Shown piece after piece: positions 34,528 to 42,371 of a stretch of 64,000 nt of DNA. Every line of letters begins with the position of its first letter. Position 1 is the stretch's first letter. A program made the position numbers and the translations under genes. The stretch comes from an uncultured Oscillospiraceae bacterium (GTDB lineage: Bacteria; Bacillota; Clostridia; Oscillospirales; Oscillospiraceae), in assembly GCA_947588955.1 (NCBI GenBank), contig CANPYX010000002.1, forward strand, positions 62,001 through 126,000. The letters are read 5' to 3'. The notes under the pieces are model-generated. The model did no database searches, was not told the DNA's origin, and saw only the letters and a list, made by a program, of their open reading frames with translations.

Positions 34528-35567
34528 CAGAAAATAACGGCAGGGCGGATATAAAATCAATGCTGCCGGGGGAGCTTTCTAAGGTCCTTTCGGACATGGG
34601 CGAGCCCGCGTTTCGGGCAAAGCAGGTATTCAAATGGCTCTCATCGGGTGTATCCTCCTTTGACGAAATGAGCAACCTCCCAAAATCCCTGCGGGAGAGG
34701 CTGGCGGAACGCTTTTATCTCACATATCCTTACGTTGAGAGAAAGCAGGTCTCCGCCAGTGACGGGACCGTCAAATACCTTTGGCGGCTTTTGGACGGTA
34801 ACCACGTGGAGAGCGTCGTCATGCGCTACGAGCACGGGAATACCGTGTGCGTGTCCTCCGAGGTGGGCTGTCCCATGGGCTGCGCCTTCTGCGCCTCAAC
34901 GATAGGCGGGAAGGTGCGGAACCTCTCGGCGTCCGAGATACTTGACCAGGTGATCTTCGCCCAGCTTGATTCGGGGCTTCACATATCAAACATCGTCCTC
35001 ATGGGGATAGGGGAGCCGCTGGACAATTTTGACAACGTTGTGCGGTTCCTGCGGCTTGTAAACGACCCGGAGGGCATGAACATCGGTATGCGCCACATCT
35101 CCCTCTCCACCTGCGGTCTGGCGGAAGGGATTGACAAACTGGCGGAGCTTGATTTACAATTGACACTGTCGGTATCCCTCCACGCGCCTGACAACGAGAC
35201 ACGCGGCAGGATAATGCCGGTGAACCGCGCCTACGATGTGGACACGCTGTTGGCGGCGTGCGGCAGATATTTCAGGCGCACCGGGAGAAGGATATCATAT
35301 GAGTACGCCATGATACGGGACGTGAACGACACTCCCTACCACGCCTCGCTCCTGGCGGACAGGCTCGCGGGCAGCGGGTCACATGTGAACCTCATCCCGC
35401 TCAATGAGGTGCCGGAGAGCCGTCTGCGTCCCTCCACGCCGGAGGCCATGCGGAGCTTCATCGGCATACTTGAAAAGAGAGGCATAAACGTCACCGTCCG
35501 GCGGAAGCTCGGGCCGGACATAGAGGCCAGCTGCGGTCAGCTGCGCCGGGAAAGAGAGAAGAATTGA
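34524..35567 (+). CDS. rlmN: Dual-specificity RNA methyltransferase RlmN
   Basis: 347 residues. Radical-SAM cysteines C116, C120 and C123 form CPMGCAFC; the SAM-loop is GIGEPLDNF; the C-terminal catalytic Cys is C337 in ASCGQL. It methylates A2503 of 23S rRNA and A37 of some tRNAs. I use ATG 34524, which overlaps the rsmB stop; an ATG at 34506 would add six residues. It ends the fmt-rsmB-rlmN group, followed by the signalling pair. Confidence 0.95.
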   Translation: MTENNGRADIKSMLPGELSKVLSDMGEPAFRAKQVFKWLSSGVSSFDEMSNLPKSLRERLAERFYLTYPYVERKQVSASDGTVKYLWRLLDGNHVESVVMRYEHGNTVCVSSEVGCPMGCAFCASTIGGKVRNLSASEILDQVIFAQLDSGLHISNIVLMGIGEPLDNFDNVVRFLRLVNDPEGMNIGMRHISLSTCGLAEGIDKLAELDLQLTLSVSLHAPDNETRGRIMPVNRAYDVDTLLAACGRYFRRTGRRISYEYAMIRDVNDTPYHASLLADRLAGSGSHVNLIPLNEVPESRLRPSTPEAMRSFIGILEKRGINVTVRRKLGPDIEASCGQLRREREKN

Positions 35568-35576
35568 GGTGAGGCT

Positions 35577-36311
35577 ATGGACTCCTTCGCCATTACGGAT
35601 AAGGGAAGCGTCAGGAAGGCAAACCAGGACGCCTGCTTTATCCACAGGGAGGAAGAAAAGGGCACGGCGTTACTCTTGGTGTGCGACGGCATGGGCGGTC
35701 ACAACGCAGGGAACGTGGCAAGCTCCCTTGCCGCCTCGGTATTTGCCGGGGAGGTAAAGGAGGGGCTGGCAAAGGCGCGGGTGACCGGAGGCGTGTGCAG
35801 CCTGATGAAAAGCGCCCTCAAAACGTCGAACTCGGCTGTTTTTGAGCTGAGCGCGGCGGAGGAGAGCTGCCGGGGGATGGGGACCACAATGGTCTCAGCC
35901 GTAATAATCGGCGGCGAGGCGACGGTGATGAACGTGGGGGACAGCAGGTGCTACCATATGTCCCGCGGGCTCCTGCGCCAGGTGACACGCGACCACTCCG
36001 TGGTGGAGGAGATGGTCGAGCGCGGTGAGATAACCCGCGAGGAGTCGCGCCACCACCCCAGGAAGAACCTGATAACCCGCGCCGTTGGCACCTCAAGCGA
36101 CCTGGAGGCGGACTTCTTCTCCGTCTCACTCAGCGCGGGGGACACGCTCCTCCTCTGCTCCGACGGCCTTTCCAACGTTCTCACCGACGGCGAGCTCTCG
36201 GCGTTCCTGGCGGGCTCCGAAAGCGCGGAGTCGGTATGCCGCGGGCTCATCGACGAGGCGCTGCGCCGCGGCGCGCCGGACAATGTCACAGCGGTGGTTT
36301 TCAGGCTGTGA
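35577..36311 (+). CDS. prpC: PP2C-type Ser/Thr phosphatase (Stp/PrpC)
   Basis: 244 residues. PP2C metal motifs: RKANQDACF, VCDGMGGHNAG, MNVGDSRCY, and LLCSDGLSN, then APDNVTAVV. It reverses phosphorylation by the PASTA kinase encoded next. ATG 35577 has GAGGTGAGG (35566-35574) upstream. It lacks membrane segments, so it is cytoplasmic. Confidence 0.94.
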   Translation: MDSFAITDKGSVRKANQDACFIHREEEKGTALLLVCDGMGGHNAGNVASSLAASVFAGEVKEGLAKARVTGGVCSLMKSALKTSNSAVFELSAAEESCRGMGTTMVSAVIIGGEATVMNVGDSRCYHMSRGLLRQVTRDHSVVEEMVERGEITREESRHHPRKNLITRAVGTSSDLEADFFSVSLSAGDTLLLCSDGLSNVLTDGELSAFLAGSESAESVCRGLIDEALRRGAPDNVTAVVFRL

Positions 36312-36350
36312 TTTCCTTTGATTCCCAAGTACGCACGGGAGGTTGATTTT

Positions 36351-38255
36351 ATGGATGATATGTATATCGGAAGGTATCTGGACGAAAGGTACGAGATACT
36401 TGAGAATATAGGCTCCGGCGGAATGGCGGTGGTGTACAAGGCTCTTGACCACCGGCTCAACCGGTATGTGGCGATAAAGATACTCAAGTCCGACCTCGCC
36501 CGTGACCCGGAGCTCAGGCGCCGGTTCCACGCGGAGAGTCAGGCTGTAGCCATGCTCTCCCACCCGAATATCGTGTCCGTATACGACGTGAACCACTCCG
36601 AGAACGTGGATTATATCGTCATGGAGCTCATCGAGGGCATAACCCTGAAGCAGTACATAAACCGCAAGGGGCTGCTCAACTGGAAGGAGACCGTACACTT
36701 CACCACCCAGATAGCCAAGGCGCTGGAGCACGCCCATTCCAGGGGGATAATCCACAGGGACATAAAGCCCCACAACATCATGATACTAAAAGACGGCAAC
36801 GTGAAGGTGGCTGATTTCGGCATAGCAAGGCTATTGACCACCCAAAACACCCTCACCCAGCAGACGTTGGGCTCCGTCCACTATATCTCCCCGGAGCAGG
36901 CGAAGGGCGACGCGGCGGACGCGCGCTCGGACATCTACTCCGTGGGCGTGGTGATGTACGAAATGCTCACGAGCCGCCTACCCTTTGAGGGGGATTCGGC
37001 GGTGTCAATAGCCATCCAGCACATATCCTCCGTGCCTCTCCAGCCCAGGGAGATAAACCCGGACATACCCGTGGGGCTTGAGGAGATAACAATGCGGGCA
37101 ATGGACCCCAATATAAACACCCGCTACCAGTCCGCCACTGAGCTCATTGCCGATTTGGAGGACTTCCGCAAAAACCCCTCCGTGCGCTTCAACTACTCCA
37201 AAATACCCTCCATGGCGGACGACCTGGACGCAACCCGAACCATACCCTCCGGGCGCAACGTATCCGAGGCGGAGCGGCTGCGCCGGCGCGTCAGCGGAAA
37301 CGGTGCCACAAGGAACAGGGTCACCCCGGAGGAATACCGGGAGAATCGCCGTAAAGCCGGCAGGAACACCATGCTGGTGGGTATCTTCTGCATAATATTG
37401 CTGCTGGTGGTCCTTTTTGTCGCCATGTGGCAGCTCGTCATCAAGGACATTCTTCTCCCTGAGGAGGAGGAACACATACGCGTACCCAACTTTGTGGGGA
37501 GAATGTATGAAAGCGTCATAAGCGACGAGGAATATCTGCGGTACTTTAGGTTCGAGCCGCCCAAGTACGACTACCAGTCCACAAAGCCGGAGGGGTATAT
37601 ACTTGAGCAGGACCCGGACGCGGGAATGACCTATAACCAGACCGGCGAAGCCATCCCCGTGACCCTCACCATCGCGGCGGGGCAGGAGCAGCTCTTTATG
37701 CCCTACCTCATAAACCGGGATTACCGTGAGGCGCGGAGGATAATCGAGGGCATGGGGCTCATTCCGGACATCCAGGCGCAGGCAAACGACACCTACACGC
37801 CGGACTATGTTTTCTACCAGTCGCCGGACAAGGACACACCCCTGACTCCGGGCATGACGGTTACGATAATCTATTCCACGGGTCCTGAGATACCCATGGT
37901 GCCGGTGCCGGACCTCAAGGGTCTCACCGAGGCGACGGCGCTCCAGAAGCTTGAAAAAGCCCAGCTCACCGGCAAAAAGGTGGAGGAATTCAACGCCGAC
38001 GCCACAAAGGGCAGGGTGTTCCAGCAGAGTGTTGACCCGGAGGTTGAGGTTGAGCTGGGCACGGAGATCGTGTTCTACATCTCCCTGGGTCCTGAGCCCA
38101 CGGAAATCCCCGAAGGACCCATACCCGGATACGGGGAAAATGAGGGCGGCGAAGAAGGCGGCGGCGAAGGTTCCGGAGAAAACCCCGACCAGGGAGATAA
38201 CTCCAACGGCGAGGAGTACGGCGGGGACGAAGAAGGGATTACGCCAATTGGGTGA
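36351..38255 (+). CDS. prkC: PASTA-domain Ser/Thr kinase (Stk/PrkC)
   Basis: 634 residues. The N-terminal Hanks-type kinase has GSGGMAVVY, the catalytic HRDIKPHN and the DFGIAR magnesium loop. A membrane segment lies near 343-365. About three extracellular PASTA repeats follow (each with a pattern like VPDLKGLTEATALQKLEKA), then a Gly/Glu-rich tail of about 40 residues. PASTA kinases sense muropeptides or lipid II and control wall growth and germination. ATG 36351 has GGGAGG (36338-36343) upstream. The end overlaps the rsgA start. Confidence 0.94.
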   Translation: MDDMYIGRYLDERYEILENIGSGGMAVVYKALDHRLNRYVAIKILKSDLARDPELRRRFHAESQAVAMLSHPNIVSVYDVNHSENVDYIVMELIEGITLKQYINRKGLLNWKETVHFTTQIAKALEHAHSRGIIHRDIKPHNIMILKDGNVKVADFGIARLLTTQNTLTQQTLGSVHYISPEQAKGDAADARSDIYSVGVVMYEMLTSRLPFEGDSAVSIAIQHISSVPLQPREINPDIPVGLEEITMRAMDPNINTRYQSATELIADLEDFRKNPSVRFNYSKIPSMADDLDATRTIPSGRNVSEAERLRRRVSGNGATRNRVTPEEYRENRRKAGRNTMLVGIFCIILLLVVLFVAMWQLVIKDILLPEEEEHIRVPNFVGRMYESVISDEEYLRYFRFEPPKYDYQSTKPEGYILEQDPDAGMTYNQTGEAIPVTLTIAAGQEQLFMPYLINRDYREARRIIEGMGLIPDIQAQANDTYTPDYVFYQSPDKDTPLTPGMTVTIIYSTGPEIPMVPVPDLKGLTEATALQKLEKAQLTGKKVEEFNADATKGRVFQQSVDPEVEVELGTEIVFYISLGPEPTEIPEGPIPGYGENEGGEEGGGEGSGENPDQGDNSNGEEYGGDEEGITPIG

Positions 38256-39141
38256 GGGCAGGATAATCAAAGCCCTCAGCGGCTTTTACTACGTTGAGGA
38301 CGGCGGCAGGACCGTGCGCTGCCGCGCCCGGGGAAAATTCAGGCACACCGGAGAAAGCCCGCTGGTGGGCGATCTGGCGGCGTATACGGCTGTTTCCGGG
38401 GACGAGGGCGTAATTGACGCCATCCTACCCAGAAAAAACGCTTTTTCCCGCCCGCCTGTGGCGAATATCGACCTTATGGTGATAGTGGCGTCCCGCGCCA
38501 TACCCGTGACGGACCCGTTCCTCATCGACCGCATGACGGCTATAGCCGTAAACGCCGGCGCGGAGCCGGTGGTGTGCGTGAACAAATCGGATATGGACCG
38601 GGCGGACGAGCTTACGGAGATCTACAAGCCGGCGGGGATAAAGATGGTCCTCACCAGCGCCGTGACAGGCGAGGGGATAGGGGAGCTGGAGGACCTCCTT
38701 CGAGGCAAATTCAGCGTATTCACCGGCAACTCCGGCGTGGGAAAGTCCAGCATTTTGAACCGCCTTGACCCGACCCTCAACATACCCACCGGCGAGGTGA
38801 GCGAAAAGCTGGGCAGGGGGCGGCACACCACGCGGCACGTGGAGATATTCAGATCCTCCGGCGGCGCATACATAGCGGACACGCCGGGCTTTGCCGCCTT
38901 TGACCTTGAGACGTCGGAGCTCACCGACCCGGAGGCGCTCCAGTACGCGTTCCCGGAGTTTGAGCCCTACTTGGGCGCCTGCCGGTTCACGGGCTGCTCA
39001 CATACCGTGGAGAAGGGCTGCGCCGTTCTGGACGCCTTGAGACATGGCTCCATCGCCCCCACGAGGCACAGAAGCTACGTGCGGCTCTACGAGCAGCTCT
39101 CATCCGTTAAGGATTGGGAGCGAAAGGATAAAAAATCATAA
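38248..39141 (+). CDS. rsgA: Ribosome small subunit-dependent GTPase RsgA
   Basis: 297 residues. A circularly permuted GTPase: the G4 motif NKSD comes before G1 GNSGVGKSS and G3 DTPGF. The zinc finger near 245-260 has CRFTGCSHTVEKGC. It matures the 30S subunit. The start is TTG 38248 by context: AGAAGGG upstream at 38231-38237, overlap of eight bases with the kinase stop, and a family-like N terminus (GEGRIIKALSGFYYVE). prpC-prkC-rsgA is a classic Firmicutes operon. Confidence 0.9.
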   Translation: MGEGRIIKALSGFYYVEDGGRTVRCRARGKFRHTGESPLVGDLAAYTAVSGDEGVIDAILPRKNAFSRPPVANIDLMVIVASRAIPVTDPFLIDRMTAIAVNAGAEPVVCVNKSDMDRADELTEIYKPAGIKMVLTSAVTGEGIGELEDLLRGKFSVFTGNSGVGKSSILNRLDPTLNIPTGEVSEKLGRGRHTTRHVEIFRSSGGAYIADTPGFAAFDLETSELTDPEALQYAFPEFEPYLGACRFTGCSHTVEKGCAVLDALRHGSIAPTRHRSYVRLYEQLSSVKDWERKDKKS

Positions 39142-39148
39142 TATTGAC

Positions 39149-39202
39149 ATTTCAGAAAAAATGCTGAAATGACCTGACCGCTCCTTTTGGGGCGGTTTTT
39201 TT
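39149..39202 (+). terminator. Tandem hairpins, strong terminator after rsgA
   Basis: A weak hairpin ATTTCAG 39149-39155 with CTGAAAT 39164-39170 is followed by ACCGCTCC 39177-39184 with GGGGCGGT 39189-39196 (loop TTTT) and a run of seven T (39196-39202). The second is a textbook Rho-independent terminator. The remainder of the gap to 39350 is AT-rich and empty to my eye. Confidence 0.9.
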
Positions 39203-39350
39203 GCCTCCTTTGCTTCGGAATAATCGCATTATACTACAAAAGCTTTTTAAAGTCAAGTAAAATTACTTCGAGAAGCTTAATTTTGTAGACATGCACAAAA
39301 TTAAAGCACCCAACATATAATGAAATGACGAAAAATTAGGGGGCGGCATA

Positions 39351-39500
39351 ATGAGGAAGCGGAACAGGACGATAGGCGGGATAATCGCCTGCTGCGGGGT
39401 GATGGTGGTGCTGTCGCTGGTGCTTCCCACGTCCTTTTGGTGGTTCGTACTGGGTGTTTTCCTCATATGTATAGGCATCTCCGTCATGCGCCGGTGCTGA
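39351..39500 (+). CDS. Small two-segment membrane protein
   Basis: 49 residues starting MRKRNRTIGG, then two hydrophobic stretches (about 8-25 and 28-44) separated by Pro-Thr-Ser-Phe-Trp-Trp. It ends in VMRRC. A GGGGGCGG element sits at 39340-39347 with a three-base gap to ATG, which is short but usable. It resembles small membrane proteins of unknown function common in Clostridia. It lies between the rsgA terminator and the SipL-like gene. Confidence 0.6.
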   Translation: MRKRNRTIGGIIACCGVMVVLSLVLPTSFWWFVLGVFLICIGISVMRRC

Positions 39501-39551
39501 TATCCAATTATAATCGGTGTCTCCTTTTAGTTTTAAACCGGGGGACAGGCG

Positions 39552-39559
39552 CATATAAT
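39552..39559 (+). promoter_or_regulatory. Possible mother-cell (sigma-E-like) -10 element
   Basis: GCATATAATCCTCCG at 39551-39565 contains CATATAAT, one mismatch from the sigma-E -10 CATACAAT. An almost identical string precedes yunB (59181-59195). A convincing -35 is not visible. Confidence 0.4.
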
Positions 39560-39613
39560 CCTCCGTAGGCCTGAGAGTGTACAAGGGCAAATTCTGGTTA
39601 GGGGAGATTTGAC

Positions 39614-41125
39614 GTGAATATAGACCTTAAAAGCGACAGGCAGGGAATTGTGCGGCGTGTTTTCGCGAAACGCTTTGCCAGGGAGGAGACCGCGGAGGTG
39701 ATAGTGCCCGACGCCCAGCCGGACATACTGCGCATACTTGACACCAGGGGGTATGTGTGCCTGCGCGGGAAGGACTCGGAGGCGGGCAGGGTGACCGTGG
39801 CGGCTACGGCGGAGCTGACGGTGCTGTATGTACCGGAGTCGGGAAGGGGTGTAAGGAGGCTCACGGCATCGGTGCCCATGGAGCTTTCCGCCGAGGGGGA
39901 GGAGATAACCGCCGACGGGCTTTTGACGGCGTGCCTCACCCTCACGGGGGCGGACGCCAGGACGGTGAACCCCAGGAAGATAGTTGTACGGGCTGAGGTC
40001 TCCTGTGAGGCGGAGGTTTACGTGCCCGAGACGGTATGGTCAACCTCGCCCAGGGAGCAGGAGGGCGTGGCGTACAGCACCGAGAGCAGTACGCTGAGGC
40101 TTCCGGTTTCCGTGAGCGAGAAGGCGTTTGTCTTTACCGACGAGGCGGGGCTTCCCGACTCCGCGCCGGCAATCGGGGAGCTTTTGCGCGCCTGCGGCGT
40201 TTTGAGGCTTGAGAGCGTCAAGGCGGTGGGGAGCCGCGCCGTCGTAAAGGGCAGCGCGGAGACGGAGGTCCTTTACGAGACAAAGGACGGGGAGCTGCAC
40301 AGGGAGACGGTATCCTCGCCCTTCTCCCAGATTGTGGAGACGGAGGCGGTTGGCGAGGCGGCGGAGTTTATTGTAATGCCGGAGCTTACGAATATGTACG
40401 TCTCCCGCGGTATGTCCGGCGACACGGGGGCGGAGACGCTGGCGCTGGAGATACACGCAGTGGTACAGTGCGTATCCTACGCCGACATAACGGTAGATTG
40501 CGTCACCGACGCGTACAGCGTGAAAAATCCGGTGAAGGTCAATACTGTCTGCACCCATACCGAGAGGCTTTTGGGGCGTGATTCGGTTTCCGACGTATTT
40601 TCAGTCACCGTCCCCACCGGAGAAGCTGCCGGGGAGGTGATGTCCGTCTCCCTCCGATCGGGTCCGGCGAGTGTGAGGACGGGAAACGGGGGCGGGGAGT
40701 GCTTTGTTCCGCTGACCGTCTCGGCGGTGTACAGAGACTCCTCCGGCGAGCTTCTTTCCGCGTCAAAAAGAGGGGAGTACCGCAGACCCATGACGGAGGA
40801 CCCGTCGCGGATAGAGGTGAGGTTCGGCGAGCCGGAGGCGAGGGTGTCCGATGGCGGGATTGACCTGCGTATCCCCGTGGAGCTTAGCTTTGTCAGGTGC
40901 GAGGATGTGGAGCTCAAGCGGGTGGAGAGCCTGGAGCTGGACGAGGACACGGCGATTGATAAGTCGGATATGCCGTCGGTGACGCTGGTGAGGAGCGGCA
41001 AAGCGAGCCTTTGGGAGCTTGCCAAGGCGCACATGTCCACAATGGAGCTCATATTGGACGCCAGCGCCCTGGAGCCCGGAGCGGAGATCCCGGAGGGGAC
41101 GGTACTGCTTATACCCAGAGCGTAA
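39614..41125 (+). CDS. SipL-like DUF3794 (SPOCS) and LysM protein
   Basis: 503 residues. The body is made of beta-rich DUF3794/SPOCS modules (one begins EVIVPDAQPDILRILDTRGYV), and the last 45 residues form a LysM domain (SLWELAKAHMSTM...EIPEGTVLLIPRA). This matches SipL of Clostridioides, which docks the spore coat base protein SpoIVA onto the forespore; a coat-assembly role is therefore likely. The start is GTG 39614 with GGGGAG (39601-39606) upstream. Expression in the mother cell would fit the CATATAAT element upstream. Confidence 0.88.
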   Translation: MNIDLKSDRQGIVRRVFAKRFAREETAEVIVPDAQPDILRILDTRGYVCLRGKDSEAGRVTVAATAELTVLYVPESGRGVRRLTASVPMELSAEGEEITADGLLTACLTLTGADARTVNPRKIVVRAEVSCEAEVYVPETVWSTSPREQEGVAYSTESSTLRLPVSVSEKAFVFTDEAGLPDSAPAIGELLRACGVLRLESVKAVGSRAVVKGSAETEVLYETKDGELHRETVSSPFSQIVETEAVGEAAEFIVMPELTNMYVSRGMSGDTGAETLALEIHAVVQCVSYADITVDCVTDAYSVKNPVKVNTVCTHTERLLGRDSVSDVFSVTVPTGEAAGEVMSVSLRSGPASVRTGNGGGECFVPLTVSAVYRDSSGELLSASKRGEYRRPMTEDPSRIEVRFGEPEARVSDGGIDLRIPVELSFVRCEDVELKRVESLELDEDTAIDKSDMPSVTLVRSGKASLWELAKAHMSTMELILDASALEPGAEIPEGTVLLIPRA

Positions 41126-41132
41126 AAACATA

Positions 41133-41169
41133 AAAAAATCCGTGAATTTTGGAAATTCACGGATTTTTT
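41133..41169. terminator. Perfect bidirectional terminator
   Basis: A perfect 17-base stem, 41133-41149 with 41153-41169, with a TGG loop and A/T arms that give a T run on both strands. It ends the SipL-like gene on the plus strand. Confidence 0.93.
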
Positions 41170-41184
41170 CTGAACGTTCCCTTT

Positions 41185-41207
41185 AAAAAAGGCTCCGCCC
41201 TTTTTTT
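41185..41207 (-). terminator. Terminator of the Asn/Gln protein gene
   Basis: A run of A, GGC (41191-41193), loop TCC, GCC (41197-41199), then a run of T at 41201-41207. Read on the minus strand it gives a short GC stem with an A arm and a T tail of six, beginning at the stop codon. Confidence 0.65.
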
Positions 41208-41313
41208 ACTTCTGCTGGTTGTTCTGCTGATTGTTGTTCTGCTGCTGGTTCTGGTTGTTGCGGTTCTGCTGGTTGTTCTGCTGCTGATTCTTCTGGTTGT
41301 TCTGGTTGCTCAT
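41206..41313 (-). CDS. 35-residue Asn/Gln-only small protein
   Basis: 35 residues: MSNQNNQKNQQQ at the start, and 30 of 35 residues are Asn or Gln (15 each), with two Lys and one Arg. The ribosome binding site AGGAGGTG (complement of 41321-41328) is ideal and seven bases from ATG, so translation is very likely. No known domain applies; low-complexity Asn/Gln proteins can be prion-like or hydrated spore-filler proteins. The upstream elements at 41339-41345 and 41364-41368 fit a forespore sigma-G promoter. It is read toward the SipL-like gene and diverges from yebC. Confidence 0.7.
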   Translation of the reverse strand: MSNQNNQKNQQQNNQQNRNNQNQQQNNNQQNNQQK

Positions 41314-41338
41314 TGATTTTCACCTCCTGAGGTGACTA

Positions 41339-41368
41339 TATTATGGCACAAAAATATTCGGATTATAC
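41339..41368 (-). promoter_or_regulatory. Possible forespore sigma-G/F promoter
   Basis: On the minus strand, GTATA (complement of 41364-41368), an 18-base spacer and CATAATA (complement of 41339-41345) match the sigma-G consensus GHATR-18-CATNHTA. The -10 lies 25 bases before the ATG, leaving a short 5' leader with AGGAGGTG in it. Confidence 0.5.
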
Positions 41369-41369
41369 G

Positions 41370-41398
41370 TTGCAAAATGAAAAACGGTATGATATACT
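41370..41398 (+). promoter_or_regulatory. Predicted sigma-A promoter of yebC
   Basis: -35 TTGCAA at 41370-41375, 17-base spacer, -10 TATACT at 41393-41398 with TGA extended element. It diverges from the Asn/Gln gene promoter, whose -35 lies two bases away. Confidence 0.8.
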
Positions 41399-41432
41399 TA
41401 TCATATCTGCGTATACGGAAGGAAGGTAGAAT

Positions 41433-42170
41433 ATGTCAGGACATTCCAAATGGCATAACATACAGAAGACCAAGGGCGCGGCAGACGCCAAGAGGGCTCA
41501 GGCCTTCACCAAGATCGCCCGCGAGATGATAGTCGCGGTGAAGGAGGGCGGCGGCAGCGCCGACCCCGCCAACAACTCGCGTCTTGCCACGGTCATCGCC
41601 AAGGCAAAGGCGGCGAATATGCCCAACGACAACATCAAGAGGACCCTGGAGAAGGCCGCCGGCAGCGCCGGAGGGGACAACTTCGAGTCCGTCACCTATG
41701 AGGGCTACGGTCCTGAGGGCGTGGCGGTCATAGTTGACGCCATGACCGACAACCGCAACCGCACTGCCTCCGAGGTCCGCCACCTCTTTGACAAGTACGG
41801 CGGGAACATGGGCGCCGCCGGGTGCGTGAGCTGGTCCTTTGAGAAGAAGGGCGTCATCGTCATTGACAACGAGGACGAGGACTACGACGAGGACACAGTT
41901 ATGATGGACGCGCTGGAGGCGGGCGCCGAGGATATGAGCGCCGAGGAGGAGACCTTTGAGGTCTACACCGACCCCGACAGCTTCCCGGCGGTGCTGGAGG
42001 CGCTGGAGGGGAAGAAGTACAAATTCGTCTCCGCCCAGGTGGAGATGGTTCCCCAGAATTACATCAAGCTCACCGACGAGGAGAACATCAAGAAGTTTGA
42101 GAAGATGCTGGAGCTCATGGACGACAACGACGACATCCAGAACGTCTGGCACAACTGGGAGGACGCGTAA
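41433..42170 (+). CDS. yebC: YebC/PmpR family protein
   Basis: 245 residues. MSGHSKWHNIQKTKGAADAKRAQAF at the N terminus and the FDKYGGNMGAAGCVSWSF block are diagnostic. Members were described as DNA-binding regulators; recent work on YebC2 places some on the ribosome relieving stalls at proline stretches. ATG 41433 has GGAAGG (41420-41425) upstream. It is the last core gene before the accessory block. Confidence 0.94.
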   Translation: MSGHSKWHNIQKTKGAADAKRAQAFTKIAREMIVAVKEGGGSADPANNSRLATVIAKAKAANMPNDNIKRTLEKAAGSAGGDNFESVTYEGYGPEGVAVIVDAMTDNRNRTASEVRHLFDKYGGNMGAAGCVSWSFEKKGVIVIDNEDEDYDEDTVMMDALEAGAEDMSAEEETFEVYTDPDSFPAVLEALEGKKYKFVSAQVEMVPQNYIKLTDEENIKKFEKMLELMDDNDDIQNVWHNWEDA

Positions 42171-42193
42171 AAAGGCTCGTCTTAAAAAACAAA

Positions 42194-42353
42194 TCGGTTT
42201 TCTGCAAGACGGGAACCGAATTAAGGAGTTTTTGATTAGATGAAGCATCTGAATTGATCAAAGCGGCATATATGCGCCTTGGGGCCGTGCCTCAGGGTTT
42301 ATGTTGCTTTGGTCAATTTAATATAGCTGACAGGAGTTGAATACCGCGTCAGC
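42194..42353 (+). ncRNA. Structured leader with three hairpins before the MFS gene
   Basis: Hairpin A: 42194-42202 with 42211-42219 (nine pairs, two G-U). Hairpin B: 42252-42270 with 42300-42318, 19 pairs in which all three mismatches become G-U pairs on the plus-strand RNA; a further stem lies inside. Hairpin C: GCTGAC 42326-42331 with GTCAGC 42348-42353. Between A and B, AAGGAG (42223-42228) precedes a five-codon ORF MKHLN (42240-42257). No riboswitch or T-box class was recognised. Confidence 0.5.
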
Positions 42354-42371
42354 CAAAGAAGGATGCTTTAC

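Noticed and set aside
42171..42371. T-box or known riboswitch before the MFS gene
   Set aside because: No T-box antiterminator consensus (AGGGTGG-ACCGCG) and no recognisable riboswitch core. Kept only as an unclassified structured leader.
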